The notes under the pieces were generated by a model. The model ran no database searches. It was not told the origin of the DNA and was given only the letters and a program-made list of their open reading frames with translations. A stretch of DNA of 64,000 bases from Beta vulgaris subsp. vulgaris (lineage: Eukaryota; Streptophyta; Magnoliopsida; Caryophyllales; Amaranthaceae), in the NCBI RefSeq assembly GCF_026745355.1, contig NC_079202.1, forward strand, positions 63,957,055-64,021,054. Direction: 5' to 3'. This document shows, piece after piece, positions 25,175 to 37,741 of the stretch (its first letter is position 1; the number at the start of each line of letters is the position of its first letter). The translations under genes were made by a program, and so were the position numbers.

Positions 25175-28100
25175 GAAGAATTATATGAATTATATCAATG
25201 TTCCATGCATTAATCTATTTTCTTGCATTTATAGGACAAGTTCATTATATATTATGTTGTATAATCTATTTTTTGCAAGCTAAGTATCGAGTATCTTCCA
25301 GTACTCCGAAATTTGAATCATTTACAAAAAAAATTCTGGTGGTACCTTCTTCATATTGGTCATAATTATTTAAATTTGATCAATTTGAGATGTAAAAAAA
25401 TCCATGTAACATGTTCTAATTAGCCATGATAGTCTTGTGGATGAAAATAAGAGAAGTATGGGATATGATTATATGAATAGGCATTAGGAGATAAGAAAGA
25501 GCAAAAGTTAAAACATAAACCAAATATGTTATTAGTATAAGAAGACATCACAAATTTAGGTTTAATAGTTACAATTTTCCCTCAATTATATTACCAAATA
25601 AATTTCAGTAATCCTTTTGTTTTCTAAAGTCTCCTCTCCATCTTAATAATCTTTTAAACCACCAAAACCCTTTCTGTTTTTTTTTTCAGGTAACCTAATT
25701 CAATTAGAAGACTCTCAAGGAAATGACGAAGGGCTACCTAATTAAGTACCTATATATATATATGCATGGGAGAAAAAGGAAACTAATAATTAAAGGATTA
25801 ATCATCAACATGACAACATTCAACAACGCAACCTTCTGATTGAATCTTGAAGATGGGCCTAGACTACTTGTCACGTTGCCAAACCCAATCATATATCTTA
25901 CTTTGCTTATGTCTATCGTCGCAAGTCATCTCATTTTTATAATTTTATTAACATGGTTACAAATGCAATCATACAATCTCTTCAGCTTTGGAAAACTATA
26001 ATATAGTTATATTATTTTTTTTAAAGAGGGAAAACTATAATTATACTATTCTCCATTTTACGTAATATATGATGCTATCTCTCCATGATAATACAAGATA
26101 TACGTATCCTGAGTTCCCGACTTGTGATTCAACATGTAATTGTGTGGACTTAGTCAACAGATAATATTAATAACAAATAAATTTATTATACTGAGTAAAT
26201 TATTGAGTAGTTTCAAGTTTACGGTTAGAGAGCACCACGTAAAAAAATAAATGATTTGACAATGCCTACTAGTTAATACAGAATTAAGCTCGATTTTTCC
26301 AAATAATGTATATATAAAAATGTTTGAGCGCGTTATTTTCAGTATAATATTCTATCCAAATAATTGGTTTAAATTTTCGTCCAAAAAAATAATTATTGGT
26401 TTAAATTTGAATGCACACTTTTAGTTTCATTAAAACCTTACTAGATTGATTTCCAATACAATCATTTATAAAATTTTACAATGTCGTTTAGGAGGAAAAA
26501 TTCATTTTAGTTCCAACAATTTTGTGAAGAGTAAAGTCATATATATGACAATGTCTTTTGTAATGTTTGTCCATCTCCAAGTAATTGTTTTTATTCACAA
26601 TATTTCAGAACTATTCACATGACCACTTGAGAGCTAGGTGAAAACATGATACTATAGTAATGGATACAATATATTTACAAGTGAAAATACATATATATAA
26701 AAAGGTGATATATCATTACCATGATGGACTTTATTGCATTAACGTGATTTTTTTCAAAATTTACATTAAATTTATTAACATATATATCATCGCTGTCTAT
26801 ATATATATTTTAACACCAATAACTATTGAACGAGCTATTAGAGTTATGAAGTTGAAATATCGTGCTTGTCCATCCCCAAATGTCTATTACTATTCTTTAT
26901 TAGATTACTTGACCATCCATATTCACTTTAGATATGTTATCAAATAATAATGAAAAATCCATGAGAATAGAATCAAAGATACATATAGCATGGCCAGTAT
27001 TTTCATCGTAAAATTGTATGTAAATCTATTACCACTAATAACACTTATTAACAACCACGTATAAATCTGCCGTAAAAGTTGTGTAACACTTTAAATTTCC
27101 ATGTATAATTATCTCTAACTTAAAGCGATAAAGCTTACAAAACACAAGTGGAATAGTATATATATGGAGAAGCATGGAATTGAAGCACGCCCTTAGAAAA
27201 ATAAAAGTGTACCGATTCAGGCAACCTAGGAGCCAGTTATAGTAGATTTGCAGCCAAGATCAAACCCCAATAGTCACGTCATTCGTCAAGTAACCACTAA
27301 CCAACTCCATACATGATACATCATACATGCATTAGCTTATAGAGATTAAGGACAAAGAATTGCTCTAAAATAAAGAAAAAGTACTTAGGAGTTGGAGCAT
27401 ATAGATATAGTACTATAGTTGTATATAACAATAATTATATTATTCACTTGATAAACTATGAGTTGGATCAAGTGTCTGTTTTGAAAGACTTAGTTGATGT
27501 TATCATTTAAGCATCTGATAAATGACCAAATATTGTCTAAATTACTTGTTCATAAATTTGAAGGTACGAAATTGTATGTTGTTAGTTGATTTAGATGATT
27601 TACTGTAAGTTGACTTGTGGATGGTGTAACGCAACGAAGTCCTTGAAATTAGGGATATATGTGATATTTGAAATTACCTGTTAGAGAATGTTGTCGCCAA
27701 GAATTGGACTTCATTTGGAGCTAGTTATTGATGGTTCATGAAGGGCTTTTTTTTGCTTTCACACAATCTCTAGAGAATTTTGATGTCATTATATATACCA
27801 GCCTACCAGATGATTTTGGCCTCCTTCATTAGAGCATTTACAATGAAAGTGTTTCACGTGACCTAAGAATGTTAAGTGATTTTATCATTGAGGAAAATTA
27901 GGCTAGCTTTGAGGGGGAACGGTAGGGGTTGGTCTCAAATCTCAACTGCCAGCCTAAGAATAGGGGCTAATCCAATCTATACGCTTTCCAGTCTTCCTGG
28001 TGTAAATTCTAAGTCCGAAAACTCACAAGATTTGCCCTGAAAACTAAGTGATGTTTTTAGTTGTCTTTATGAATGAATATTGAAAACAAGAAGTAAAAAC

Positions 28101-28327
28101 AAGGATAGTAGTCTTGATTCTCGCAATAATTAAATGGTCTCTTCCTAATCGCGATTAGAAGATGTATACAGGTCGCAACAAGTATTGCTTTGGTTAACAA
28201 CCGAAATAAGCAACGCTCACAATTATCAAATCAAGTCTTTTCCCCTTATTACGGACAAGACATGTACTCATATAGGATGAGCAAACAACCTTGCCCTCCA
28301 AGCTATATCATGACCGTATCTACTAGT
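25175..28327. other. Intergenic DNA, no gene seen
   Basis: AT-rich throughout. The plus-strand 95-codon ORF at 26660-26947 consists mainly of I, Y, K and H from AT-rich DNA and looks spurious. No clear transposon ends were found. Confidence 0.5.
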
Positions 28328-28458
28328 AAGAAATAAGGAATTAAAATTTACTTTCAAACAAGATTTAAAAGTCTCTCTCTGGCGAAAAGGCTAGGGTTTG
28401 AGTGCTCAGTCTCGTTTTTCGCTCATTGCTAATCCTGCGTGGGATCTGTGTCAGTCTC

Positions 28459-30051
28459 ATGGCTGACAATCTCGCAGACAAAGTTTCGAATCTCAAAATC
28501 ACAGCAGATGAAGGTATTGTCGTAGACTTGGGAGGGTTGGACGAAAATCCTACGGCGTCGATAAACCTAGCACTGGTGGGAAAAGTCCTCACCATTAGAA
28601 CGTATAATTTTGAAGCCCTTAAAAGGACTTTGAATCAAATCTGGACTCTTTCAAAAGGGGCTCTTTTCCGTCAAATCGAAAATAGCCTTTTTGTGATTCA
28701 ATTTGCTACGGCAAAGGACAAAGCCAAGGTTATGGCTGGCCGACCTTGGACTTTTGACAACCATCTCGTGCTTTTGGAGGAGATTGAGAGTAGTATACAA
28801 CCATCCGAAATTTCACTGACTCGATGCCCTTTTTGGGTGAGACTTTATAACCTCCCTATGGATAGTAGAGCGGAGGCCGTGGTGAGGACTATAGGCAACA
28901 GTATAGGACCCGTGTTAGAGGTGGAGTCAGATGGTATTACATGGGACAAGTCGGCTCGGGTAAAGGTGAATCTGGACGTATCCAAGCCGCTTCGCCGCAT
29001 TCAAAAACTCAAAACTAGGAATGGGAGGATGGTGGTGATTGAAATCAAATATGAGAGGCTTCCCACTTTTTGCTATGAATGTGGGGTTATGGGACATATT
29101 GAGAGAGATTGCCCAGTAGAGATAGAGGAGGACCAAGACGATGGTAAACAATGGGGGGCATGGCTTCGGGCATCCCCACGGAAGGGTCGCATGAAGATGA
29201 TAGAGGAGACCAAAGAGTTTCTTCACCGCTCGCGTCGATTGATCTTTAGCGCTCAAGCTAATGAGGAGGATGTCACTTTGAGGGGTGGTGCGGTGATAGG
29301 GTGTGTGGAAGAGGGAACAAGTAAGGAGGCCGAGAATGATGGTGAGCAAGGTGAATGCAGCAACGTAGTAAAGCAGACCACAAATTCTCATGCAGTAAGT
29401 GATATTCTTAATACTCAATCTCTTTCTTCCACAAAGAATGTGGAGTTATTTAATAATGATGCTGGGCCCCTTTTTAATGAATTAAATGTTGACTTTGTGG
29501 GCAAAGAAGTTAGTGATTTAGTTAATTATGAGCATGTTGACAATAAGGGGTCACAAGGAAAGCTGGCAGTAGACTTTGGGGAAGTTGGTTTCAATGATTT
29601 TAATCATAAAAATGTAGGGGATTGCGTGGATAAGGGTGTAAGAGGGAGGGATGTTGTGCATATGGGAGAAAAGGGGGAGTTGGCAGTAGATAATGTAGTG
29701 GGGTCATTTAATGTTTTTGATGTTGAAAAAGAGGGGGGGTGTGTGGACAAAGGGACGGATGTTGGGGACTCAGATGGCATGGGTTTCAATTTGGATACAG
29801 TGATGCAAGAGGATGTTGGGGTAGTGAGTACTACAGTGAGGAAATGGAGAAAATTGGGTCGTGAAAAAAAGGTTAATTCTGCTAGCTTACCAGTGAATGA
29901 TGATGGTGGTAAAAATGGTAAAAGAGATAGGGATAAAGTGGACGTTGACTTTTCTAGTGGCCCTTCGAATAAAAAAATTATTTTGGATGTTTCTTCTTCT
30001 GGATGGCGAATGGCGAGGACTGATGATGATCAGTCCCGCCCAGCTCAATGA
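28459..30051 (+). CDS. LINE ORF1: DUF4283 and CCHC zinc-knuckle protein
   Basis: A 530-codon ORF whose product should bind the element RNA and help form the retrotransposition particle. Residues about 35-200 match the DUF4283 domain found in plant L1 ORF1 proteins (landmarks G-R-P-W-T-F-D near 94-100 and W-V-R-L-Y-N-L-P near 126-133). A zinc knuckle C-x2-C-x4-H-x4-C follows at Cys205, Cys208, His213 and Cys218. The C-terminal half is acidic, valine- and glycine-rich and probably disordered. I preferred this ATG over the in-frame ATG at 28402 because the upstream residues are hydrophobic and unlike the family start. The stop codon overlaps the ORF2 start in an ATGA. Confidence 0.88.
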   Translation: MADNLADKVSNLKITADEGIVVDLGGLDENPTASINLALVGKVLTIRTYNFEALKRTLNQIWTLSKGALFRQIENSLFVIQFATAKDKAKVMAGRPWTFDNHLVLLEEIESSIQPSEISLTRCPFWVRLYNLPMDSRAEAVVRTIGNSIGPVLEVESDGITWDKSARVKVNLDVSKPLRRIQKLKTRNGRMVVIEIKYERLPTFCYECGVMGHIERDCPVEIEEDQDDGKQWGAWLRASPRKGRMKMIEETKEFLHRSRRLIFSAQANEEDVTLRGGAVIGCVEEGTSKEAENDGEQGECSNVVKQTTNSHAVSDILNTQSLSSTKNVELFNNDAGPLFNELNVDFVGKEVSDLVNYEHVDNKGSQGKLAVDFGEVGFNDFNHKNVGDCVDKGVRGRDVVHMGEKGELAVDNVVGSFNVFDVEKEGGCVDKGTDVGDSDGMGFNLDTVMQEDVGVVSTTVRKWRKLGREKKVNSASLPVNDDGGKNGKRDRDKVDVDFSSGPSNKKIILDVSSSGWRMARTDDDQSRPAQ

Positions 30052-33000
30052 GTATTTTGAGTCTCAACTGTAGAGGGTTGGGCAACCCCTCTGCAGTTGG
30101 TAATCTTCGGGATTTACTCCGAAGAGAGGCCCCGTCTCTGGTGTTCTTGTCGGAGACGAAGTTGAGTAGTGGCGAATTTGCGCGGATTATTAGTAGATTG
30201 GGGGATTTTTATGGGCTCTCAGTTGATTCTAGAGGTCGATCTGGAGGTCTAGCTTTACTTTGGAAAAAGGATATTAATGTTGTTTTGAGCTCTATGTCCC
30301 TACACCACATTGATGTGATCGTGAGAAGGGGCTTGGGGGAGGAGGAATGGAGATGCACAGGTTTCTATGGCTGGCCAGAGATACAGAATAGACACTTATC
30401 TTGGAGCTTATTGGAGAGTCTTACTGCTCAGTCTACTCTTCCGTGGCTCTGTTTGGGTGATTTTAATGAAATTTTACTGGATTCGGAGAAGATGGGGGGA
30501 AATGATAGAGCGTCTTGGCAAATGGAGAATTTTAGAAATGCTGTTAATGTGTGTGGTTTTATGATGTCCCGTTCTCAGGGTATGAGTTTACATATGATAA
30601 TGGCCGCGAGCTTCAGGATAATGTTCAATGCAGGCTTGATAGGGCTCTTGTCACTACTAGTTGGTCGAATTTGTTTTTGGATGCTCATCTATGGAATTTG
30701 GATCGAGAATGGTCGGACCATGCCCCGATTAAACTCACCTTGTGGAGACGCGATAGTGTGCAACAGCTGGGTGGTAAACCTTTTCGGTTTGAGCAAATCT
30801 GGGCTAGCGAAGCAGAGTGTGAGGAGGTCATTGCGGGAGCGTGGTTGTATGGGGCGAACTTGGAGACTAAGGTGGAGGCATGTGCGGCGAATTTGAAGAA
30901 GTGGAGTGGGGAAAAGTTTGGGCCCATCTTCCGAGAATTAAAGAAGAAGCGCAAGAAATTAAAGAAGCTTAATGGTGCTCAGCTCTCGGCAAGCCAGTTG
31001 GAGAGTAGGCGTGGGTTGCTCCGTGAGATCGAGATTTTGTCCCAACATGAGGAGCGGTACTGGCAGCAGCGTTCACGTGCTTTATGGTTAGCGGATGGTG
31101 ATCGTAATACTAAATTCTTCCATCAGAGAGCTTCAGAGAGGAAGAAGAAGAATCGCATAACTAGTCTCAAAGATGATGCGGGTGTTGAGCACGAGGGGGA
31201 TGAGAGTGTGGGAAAGCTTGCAGTGCACTATTTTCGCAAAATGTTCACTTCGGAGAACCCTTCATTGATTTCACAGGCCCTTGCAGATTTTCAGAGCCGG
31301 GTTTCTGTAGAGATGAACAACATTCTGAGAGCGGAGTATAATGGAGAGGAGGTTCGTATAGCGCTTAGCCAGATGCATCCAATCAAGGCTCCTGGCCCTG
31401 ATGGTATGTGTCCTATGTTCTTTCAGACATACTGGCACATTGTTGGTAAGTCTGTTACTGATGCAGTTCTTGATATTTTGCGTGGAGCTAAGATTCCTAG
31501 TCATTTGAACAAAACTTTCATTGTTCTGATCCCGAAAAAAAGCAAAGCTGATTGTATGTCTGACTTCCGCCCTATTTCTCTCTGTAATGTCATCTATAAA
31601 TTGGTGTCAAAGGTGCTTGCTAATCGCTCAAAGTTTTCCTTGATAAAATTGTTACTGTTAATCAGAGTGCTTTTGTTCCGGGGCGTCTGATAACAGATAA
31701 CATTCTGGTGGCTTTTGAGTTGTTTCATCATATGAAAAACTCGCAACATGTAGAGGGGCATATGGCTCTGAAACTGGATATGTCTAAAGCATATGATCGT
31801 ATTGAATGGGATTTTTTGGATGAGGTGCTGAAAAAATTTGGTTTTGCGGTTGACTGGTGCAACAGGGTTATGGATTGTGTCCGTTCTGTGACCTTCTCAG
31901 TTCTTATTAATGGTCGACCTTCGGAGGAATTCTCTCCTAACAGAGGTCTCAGACAAGGGGACCCCCTATCGCCATATTTGTTCATCTTGTGTGCTGAAGT
32001 GTTCTCCCATTTGCTTAGGAAAGCGGAGGAGAATAATTCTCTGAGAGGTATCAAGGTGGCCCCCACCGCTCCTTCTGTTAATCATTTACTGTTTGCTGAT
32101 GATTGTGTGATTTTCTCTAGAGCTACCATTCATGATGCGGAGGCTATTCAGGAAGCCCTACGGGTGTATGAGTTATCCTCGGGTCAAAAGGTAAATTTTG
32201 ATAAAACAACTCTTTCGTTCAGCAAGGGCGTAAGAGATTCAAGGAGGGGTGAAATTGAGCAGAAATTTGGGTGTTAGAGTGGTTGAGGTGCATGATAGAT
32301 ACCTTGGCTTACCTACTACAGTTGGTCGTTCGAAAAAAGTCATTACAAAAGGTGTCAAAGAAAAATTATGGAAAAAGCTTCAAGGGTGGAAGGGGATGAT
32401 TCTTTCAAAAGCTGGTAGGGAGGTTATGATAAAGGCAGTGGCCCAATCTCTTCCTACCTACGCGATGAGTGTGTTTAAGTTTCCCTCTTCTTTTTGTGAT
32501 GAGATACGATCTTTGATAGCTCAATTCTGGTGGGGGCAAAAAAATGGTGAAAGGAAGATCCACTGGGTTGCTTGGAAGAAACTATGTAAATCAAAAGGGG
32601 AAGGTGGTTTGGGATTCCGAGATATGAAACTGTTCAACTGGGCTCTATTGGGAAAACAGGCATGGCGTCTTGCGACTCATAAGGGGAGTTTGTTTGAACA
32701 AGTTCTAAAGGCGAAGTATTATCCCCATTCCTCTTTTATGGATGCTGAGCTGGGGTCGAATCCGAGTTATACTGGCGTGGTATTTGGGAAGCGAGGTGGG
32801 TGTTGAGAAGAGGAGTTAGGTGGAGGGTTGGTGATGGTGAAAAAATCCGAGTTTGGCATGATGAATGGATTCCAGGTACGCAGTCTCGCAAAATTATTTC
32901 TCCGCGAGGGAATTCGAATCCTAATACTCTGGGGGATTTAATTCATCCTATTTATAAGAATTGGAATAGAAGTTTATTATCACAACTCTTTCTACCTTTT

Positions 33001-34122
33001 GAGGTGGAACGAGTAATGAGTATCCCTATAAGTTCCCGTCTTCCGGAGGATGTTATGTGTTGGGACCTTGAAAAGGATGGAGTGTATTCGGTGAGATCTG
33101 CATACAAAGCTATTTGGGGGGACTCGGAACAAGCTATTGAAGCCTCTACTTCGTCTCCTTCGATGGTTTGGAAGAAAATATGGAGTTTGCAAGTGCTGCC
33201 CCGGGTTAAAATTTTTGCGTGGAGGGCTCTCTCTAACGCCCTCCCCACAAACTTAGCTCTGAACCGTCGTGTTCCTAGTAGGGAAAAGATTTGTAGCGTG
33301 TGTGGGCAAGGAGATGAATCTGTAGTTCATGCACTATACTACTGCTCTTTCGCACAGGAGGTTTGGAGACTTAGTGATTTCGACATTAGGGAGCGAGACG
33401 TGGGCAGGTATGTGGGTGACTGGTGGGAAGGTTGTTTCGAAAAGTCGGAAGGGGAGGCGATGTGCGAGTTGGTGACTCTATCTTGGGCGATTTGGGGGGC
33501 TAGATGCAAGATGTTAATGGAAGGTGAGGGGGGCTATCCTATGGCCACATGGCAATATGCAAAGAAGATATGTAAAGAAGCCTTGGAAATTAGCCAAACT
33601 CGCCACAAGGGAGGAGCTGCTGCTGCCCCCCACGCAACTGAATGGGCCAAGCCCAGCGCTGGAACCGTGAAGCTCAATATTGATGCGGGCCAAATTGGGG
33701 TTGGTGGGTGCGGGTTAGGTGCGGTGTTCCGTGATGAGAAGGGTGATGTACTAGCTGCTGGTGCGTTTCAATTCGAGGTCGCTTGGGAGCCGCGTGTAGC
33801 GGAAGCAAAGGCGATTTATCATGGTCTCAAACTGGCGAAGGAGTTAGGCTACCGTCACTTGGAGGTGGAGAGTGATAGCCTTCTAGCGATACAAGCTTTA
33901 AGAAAGGGTAGAGGGGGATCTAGTGAGTTTCATTTAATTATAGATGACATTTTAGATTTGGTTGTTTGTTTTGATTTTGTTGTTTGGTCTTTTGTGAAAC
34001 GTTCCGGTAATAATGTTGCTCATATGTTGGCTCATCTCCAACCTTGGGAGATTGGCAAACGTGTTTGGGTGGATGATATTCCGGTTGATGTTATGTCTTT
34101 GGCTATGAATGATATAATATGA
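30048..34122 (+). pseudogene. LINE ORF2: endonuclease, reverse transcriptase and RNase H, frameshifted
   Basis: This encodes the enzyme that nicks target DNA and reverse transcribes the element. An APE-type endonuclease comes first (L-N-C-R-G-L, S-E-T-K, G-D-F-N, and S-D-H-A-P near 30714). The reverse transcriptase follows (R-P-I-S-L-C-N near 31570, Y-D-R-I-E-W-D near 31793, F-A-D-D at 32093-32104). Next is a zf-RVT-like Cys/His segment near 33290-33350, and last an RNase H domain (N-I-D-A-G at about 33676, then E-S-D-S). Frame changes fall near 30560, 31630, 32260 and 32770-32780. Each is explained by one base gained or lost, mostly in a short homopolymer, so sequencing error is possible. 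The final stop is at 34120-34122, just before the poly(A). Confidence 0.88.
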
Positions 34123-34171
34123 TCTCCCTCTTGGGGTTCCCCTCAAAAAAAAAAAAAAAAGAAATAAGGAA

Positions 34172-35900
34172 AGTTTCTCCTAAATTAAAGCCTATAATCT
34201 AGCTAGAACCTAAGGAAATAATAGCTTAAGGAAAGATGTTTAAGACTTTCCTAAAATGCTCTAGAATCACACCGCTACAAGGGATACACCTTGAATGTCA
34301 CTTACAACTCAAAAATAATGAAACTTTCCTAAAATACAAGTCATGACACTAGACTCTCTAATGCACTGAATTTTATTAAGTTTTTCGTATTTATTGAAAC
34401 TAAACTACCCAATTAACTAATTTAACAAACAAGCATAATAAAAGACATATTTTCGTTTCATGTAAAACCTTCAATTTAAAAGTAAAGTAAAACCATGCAA
34501 CAATTCTACGAAAGTAAATAAAGATAGTTGGACTTGCATCACTTCCTTCCCCTCAAACTTATTATTTTATTGCTATAATTACTATAGTGCTCCACATAAT
34601 TGGTTGTTGTTAACACAATAAACTACTTGAACACGACATAAGCCAACACTAATATCCCAAATAAGTCATCTTCAAGCTCATGTATGTTTATAACTCTAAG
34701 CTAATCAATTAATCAACATATGTATATAAATGAAGAAGTTTTTAAAAGTAAGAGATGTGCCTACCAGTGGTCAATAAATGCCGCATAATATATTTTTATT
34801 ACTATAGTTTTGAATAACAAAAGTTGATGTATATAGAAGTTTAGAGTTTTGGTCAAGTGACCAACTCTAATAATCTAGGGTTTAAATTACGAGAAAATGA
34901 CAATTATTTTTTTTTGGATCCATATGAGCCATGAAGGCGGGACAAAGTACAAAGAAGATAATAATAGGAAATTCGAATATGTGATCTATCTTTCACAACA
35001 CCTCAATCTCAACCACGAAGTCGATATATCTTTGATAGAGGAAGATGACAATATAGTAGCACATAATCCCCTCTTGGCTCCTGAGTCCTGATTTATGAGG
35101 CCCATACATAAAAAACAGAAGCATCCAACCGACTATCTAGTTTAGTAAACGTCTCGTGGGACTCTTCAATTTTTGTTTATTGTTCCCCGCTTCTGCCAAT
35201 TGTCGCATTTGCTGATGTGCTTCTTCCCATTTATTTCTTGACAAATTCTGCTGCCACTTCTCTTCTTAAACCAGTCACTAGTCGGCCCATCTACATCACA
35301 AAAAACACACATCCAAGTTCTTTCACTGTCCTAATATTAATAGGGCCCAGAAATCAAATTTGAAGTTTAGCTTATTAAAAAATAATTATTAGATATCTAA
35401 AATTTAAAATATGAAAGTAAGTTTATCGGATATTTCTATAAATTTTCTTGAAGTGGGGCAGACCACATTCTAACATCTAGAGATTTTTTAGACTTTCTGT
35501 ATTTGAGTTTGTATTAAACAATATAGTTTTATCTATTAGGAAGTTGGAAAATGGTAAAAGGCTTGGGTAAGCAAGTAGTAGGTGATGGGACATAGAAGTG
35601 TTTGCTGAGGTTACGTTGCAGAGCGAAGAGTGGAAGGAATTTTGGTCTTGAAATGATAATCCTATATATGCTAATGTTGTTCGATATGCTATTATGCATT
35701 TATGCTCTTCAAAGTTCAAACTGTTGGAGTTGTAAATTTTGTCATTTCTGCCAGAATTTGTTTTTGACCATCCTGATTCCGACGTAATATACAGGAACAG
35801 TCGAACAAGCTAAGGGTATGATAAATCCCCTCGAGGCCTCCCAACACAGACAAAATCTAGCAGTAGTATACTAGTATGTGAATTTTGGACCTGCTAGGAT
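34172..35900. other. Intergenic DNA, no gene seen
   Basis: No domain-bearing ORF. A region at about 35130-35320 is less AT-rich and could be an old coding fragment read on the minus strand, but I could not identify it. The ORFs at 34897-35091 and 35477-35787 look fortuitous. Confidence 0.45.
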
Positions 35901-35904
35901 TTTA

Positions 35905-36138
35905 GGGCCTGTTCTCTTCGGCATAAAATAGCTGAACTGAATTGAACTGAATTGAATTGAACTGAACTGATCTGAACTGAACTGAACTGAATTGAACTGA
36001 ATAGTGATATGTGAGAGTAAAAGTATTGTCAAGAGCTGAACTGAACTGAACTGAACTGGTTTGAACTGAACTGAACTGATCTGAACTGAACTGAATTGAA
36101 CTGAACTGAACTGAAAATAAGGTGGGGAGAACAGGCCC
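35905..36138. mobile_element. Tourist-like MITE with AACTG pentamer interior
   Basis: The ends GGGCCTGTTCTC and GAGAACAGGCCC are inverted, and TTA flanks both sides (35902-35904 and 36139-36141), as for PIF/Harbinger elements. The 234-bp body is dominated by a period-5 repeat of AACTG with AATTG and TCTG variants, interrupted by a short unique core near 36002-36035. The 116-codon minus-strand ORF across it is a by-product of the pentamer. Confidence 0.85.
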
Positions 36139-36850
36139 TTAATATAATCGGTCATTGGCATGGCCAAAGGATGTATATATATATATGAGCATCGGTGCAT
36201 CACTACATCATCATAACACAACTACACAAGTATTTAGGAGAGGATAGAGATGAGAAGAGATTGAAGGAAAAAAAAAAAAAAGAAGACCTTATGTGTTAGA
36301 AGAAAAAAGTCTTAACCATGCATTAGGCTAAGTTATATTTATTGTTATTATCATAAAGTATTATATTAATAAATGAAACTTTTCTTACCCGGAACATAAT
36401 TCGGGCCTAATAACTAGTTTATAAGGAAATTATGTAAAGAAAAGAAATAAAGATAGATATAAGGAAGGACTCATGTAATAGAAGAGAAATAGAGAGAAGA
36501 TATGGAGTACCTTATAAAAATATTATAATTAATATGAAACGACTTTCAAATAACAAAAAGGGTAAAATTAGTATCAAACTCAATAATTAGCACCCTTCAT
36601 ATCATAAGCTTCAATTAAATTTAATAACCTTTCTATTAAAGATAATTAGTGAACTCAAGTAAGCTAATAGAAGTACAAGCTTGGCTTGTTGATGGCGTAA
36701 TTGGTAACTAGGTCCACCTTATCAATAGTAAACTAGTTTTGGGTCCGGAGTTGGTATTGTGTTTTCGAACTTGATATGTATTTTTTTTCCATTTTCAAAA
36801 AAATATATTAAGAAAAACTCAACATTTAAATGATACAAATATAATAATAT

Positions 36851-36970
36851 GGACACTTAAAGCATGATAAAAAGTTGGTTGAGATGGTAATTGTGTCATG
36901 TTATAATAGCAACAGGTCACATATTCAAATATTATTACAAGCTATTTTACTTTTGTTAATCGACATAGCT
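36851..36970 (+). mobile_element. SINE-like repeat, copy A
   Basis: About 120 bp from GGACACTTAAAGCAT to TTGTTAATCGACAT match the sequence at 54473-54597 with few differences. The sequence GGTTGAGATGGTAATTG resembles a tRNA box A region and GTCACATATTCAAAT a decayed box B; copy B has a better GGGTTCAAATC. Ends and target duplication are not resolved. Confidence 0.5.
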
Positions 36971-37040
36971 TAAACTATTCACTGTATTCGAATAGTGGTA
37001 TGTTCTCTTCTTAATATTGAACTTGAATAGTTGCCTAATT

Positions 37041-37172
37041 GAGGTTGAGGTGGTGGAGTAGTGGTATCGCTTTTCATCTGTTATCCCTGAGGTATAAGGA
37101 TCAAACCTCATAGAACTCATTTGAGTAATTTCTCATACCCCCCAAGTGAAATCCCTTCATCTTACAAAAAAA
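37041..37172 (+). mobile_element. Short tRNA-derived SINE
   Basis: A 9-bp direct repeat TGCCTAATT lies at 37032-37040 and 37173-37181. Between them are a box A-like GGTGGAGTAGTGGTATCGC, a box B-like AAGGATCAAACCTC and an A-rich 3' end (CTTACAAAAAAA). The element is 132 bp long and encodes no protein. Confidence 0.75.
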
Positions 37173-37406
37173 TGCCTAATTTTAAATTAAAATTAGATGG
37201 TCTCTTAGGACCGACTCTTTCTGCACATAGGTCACAATTTTTTTGTTTCTATCTCTTTGCTTTCTTTGATTCCACTGTCTCTATCAACATCTTACTTATT
37301 TTAGAATAGATGATGTATGGTAGTATTAAATGGTAAAGCACTAAAGCTCCTATAATACAAAAGTTTACATATTATAGATTCGTGCCTGAGATGAGGTTAC
37401 AATGTA

Positions 37407-37708
37407 CTTCCTCTAATCTTTTTATATTACAATAACTACTATTTTGGGTAGTTTCACATCTATTCCAATAATTTCAGTTTTGGTATAAAAAGCAACTTTA
37501 AATGACAATATTGCCCTTAATTTATCTTATTAAAACCATCATTAATTACTCACTTTGTCTTATAGATTGTTTTTATTTTCTAAGGATCGGATGATTTCTC
37601 TCCTACTCTAGTTAATTAAAGAGTTACTTTTATTCTAAACTACTCATTTGTTCCAAATCCTTAAAAATTGTCTCCAAACAAATTGTTGTAACAGAAAAAG
37701 AAAGGAGG
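37407..37708. mobile_element. Stowaway-like MITE
   Basis: TA flanks (37405-37406, 37709-37710) bound a 302-bp block. The left end CTTCCTCTAATCTTTTTATA pairs imperfectly with the inverted right end ACAGAAAAAGAAAGGAGG. The terminal repeats are diverged, so this is an older copy. Confidence 0.6.
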
Positions 37709-37741
37709 TAGTGTTAGTTCAGCTAAATTTTAATCGGACTC

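Larger units (their letters stand above)
28341..34160 (+). mobile_element. L1-type LINE (non-LTR retrotransposon), near full length
   Basis: A 13-bp direct repeat AAGAAATAAGGAA flanks the element (28328-28340 and 34159-34171), and the 3' end is a poly(A) run at 34145-34160. ORF1 (nucleic-acid-binding) and ORF2 (endonuclease, RT, RNase H) follow a short 5' UTR of about 120 bp. The overall length of 5.8 kb is normal for plant L1 elements. The perfect target duplication and intact motifs point to recent insertion. ORF2 is split by four single-base frame changes. Confidence 0.92.

Noticed and set aside
26660..26947. 95-codon ORF
   Set aside because: Composition is I/Y/K-rich from AT-rich DNA, with no domain, no homologous neighbour and no promoter sign.
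28927..29418. 163-codon minus-strand ORF inside the LINE
   Set aside because: It is antisense to ORF1, whose zinc knuckle and DUF4283 region define the coding strand.
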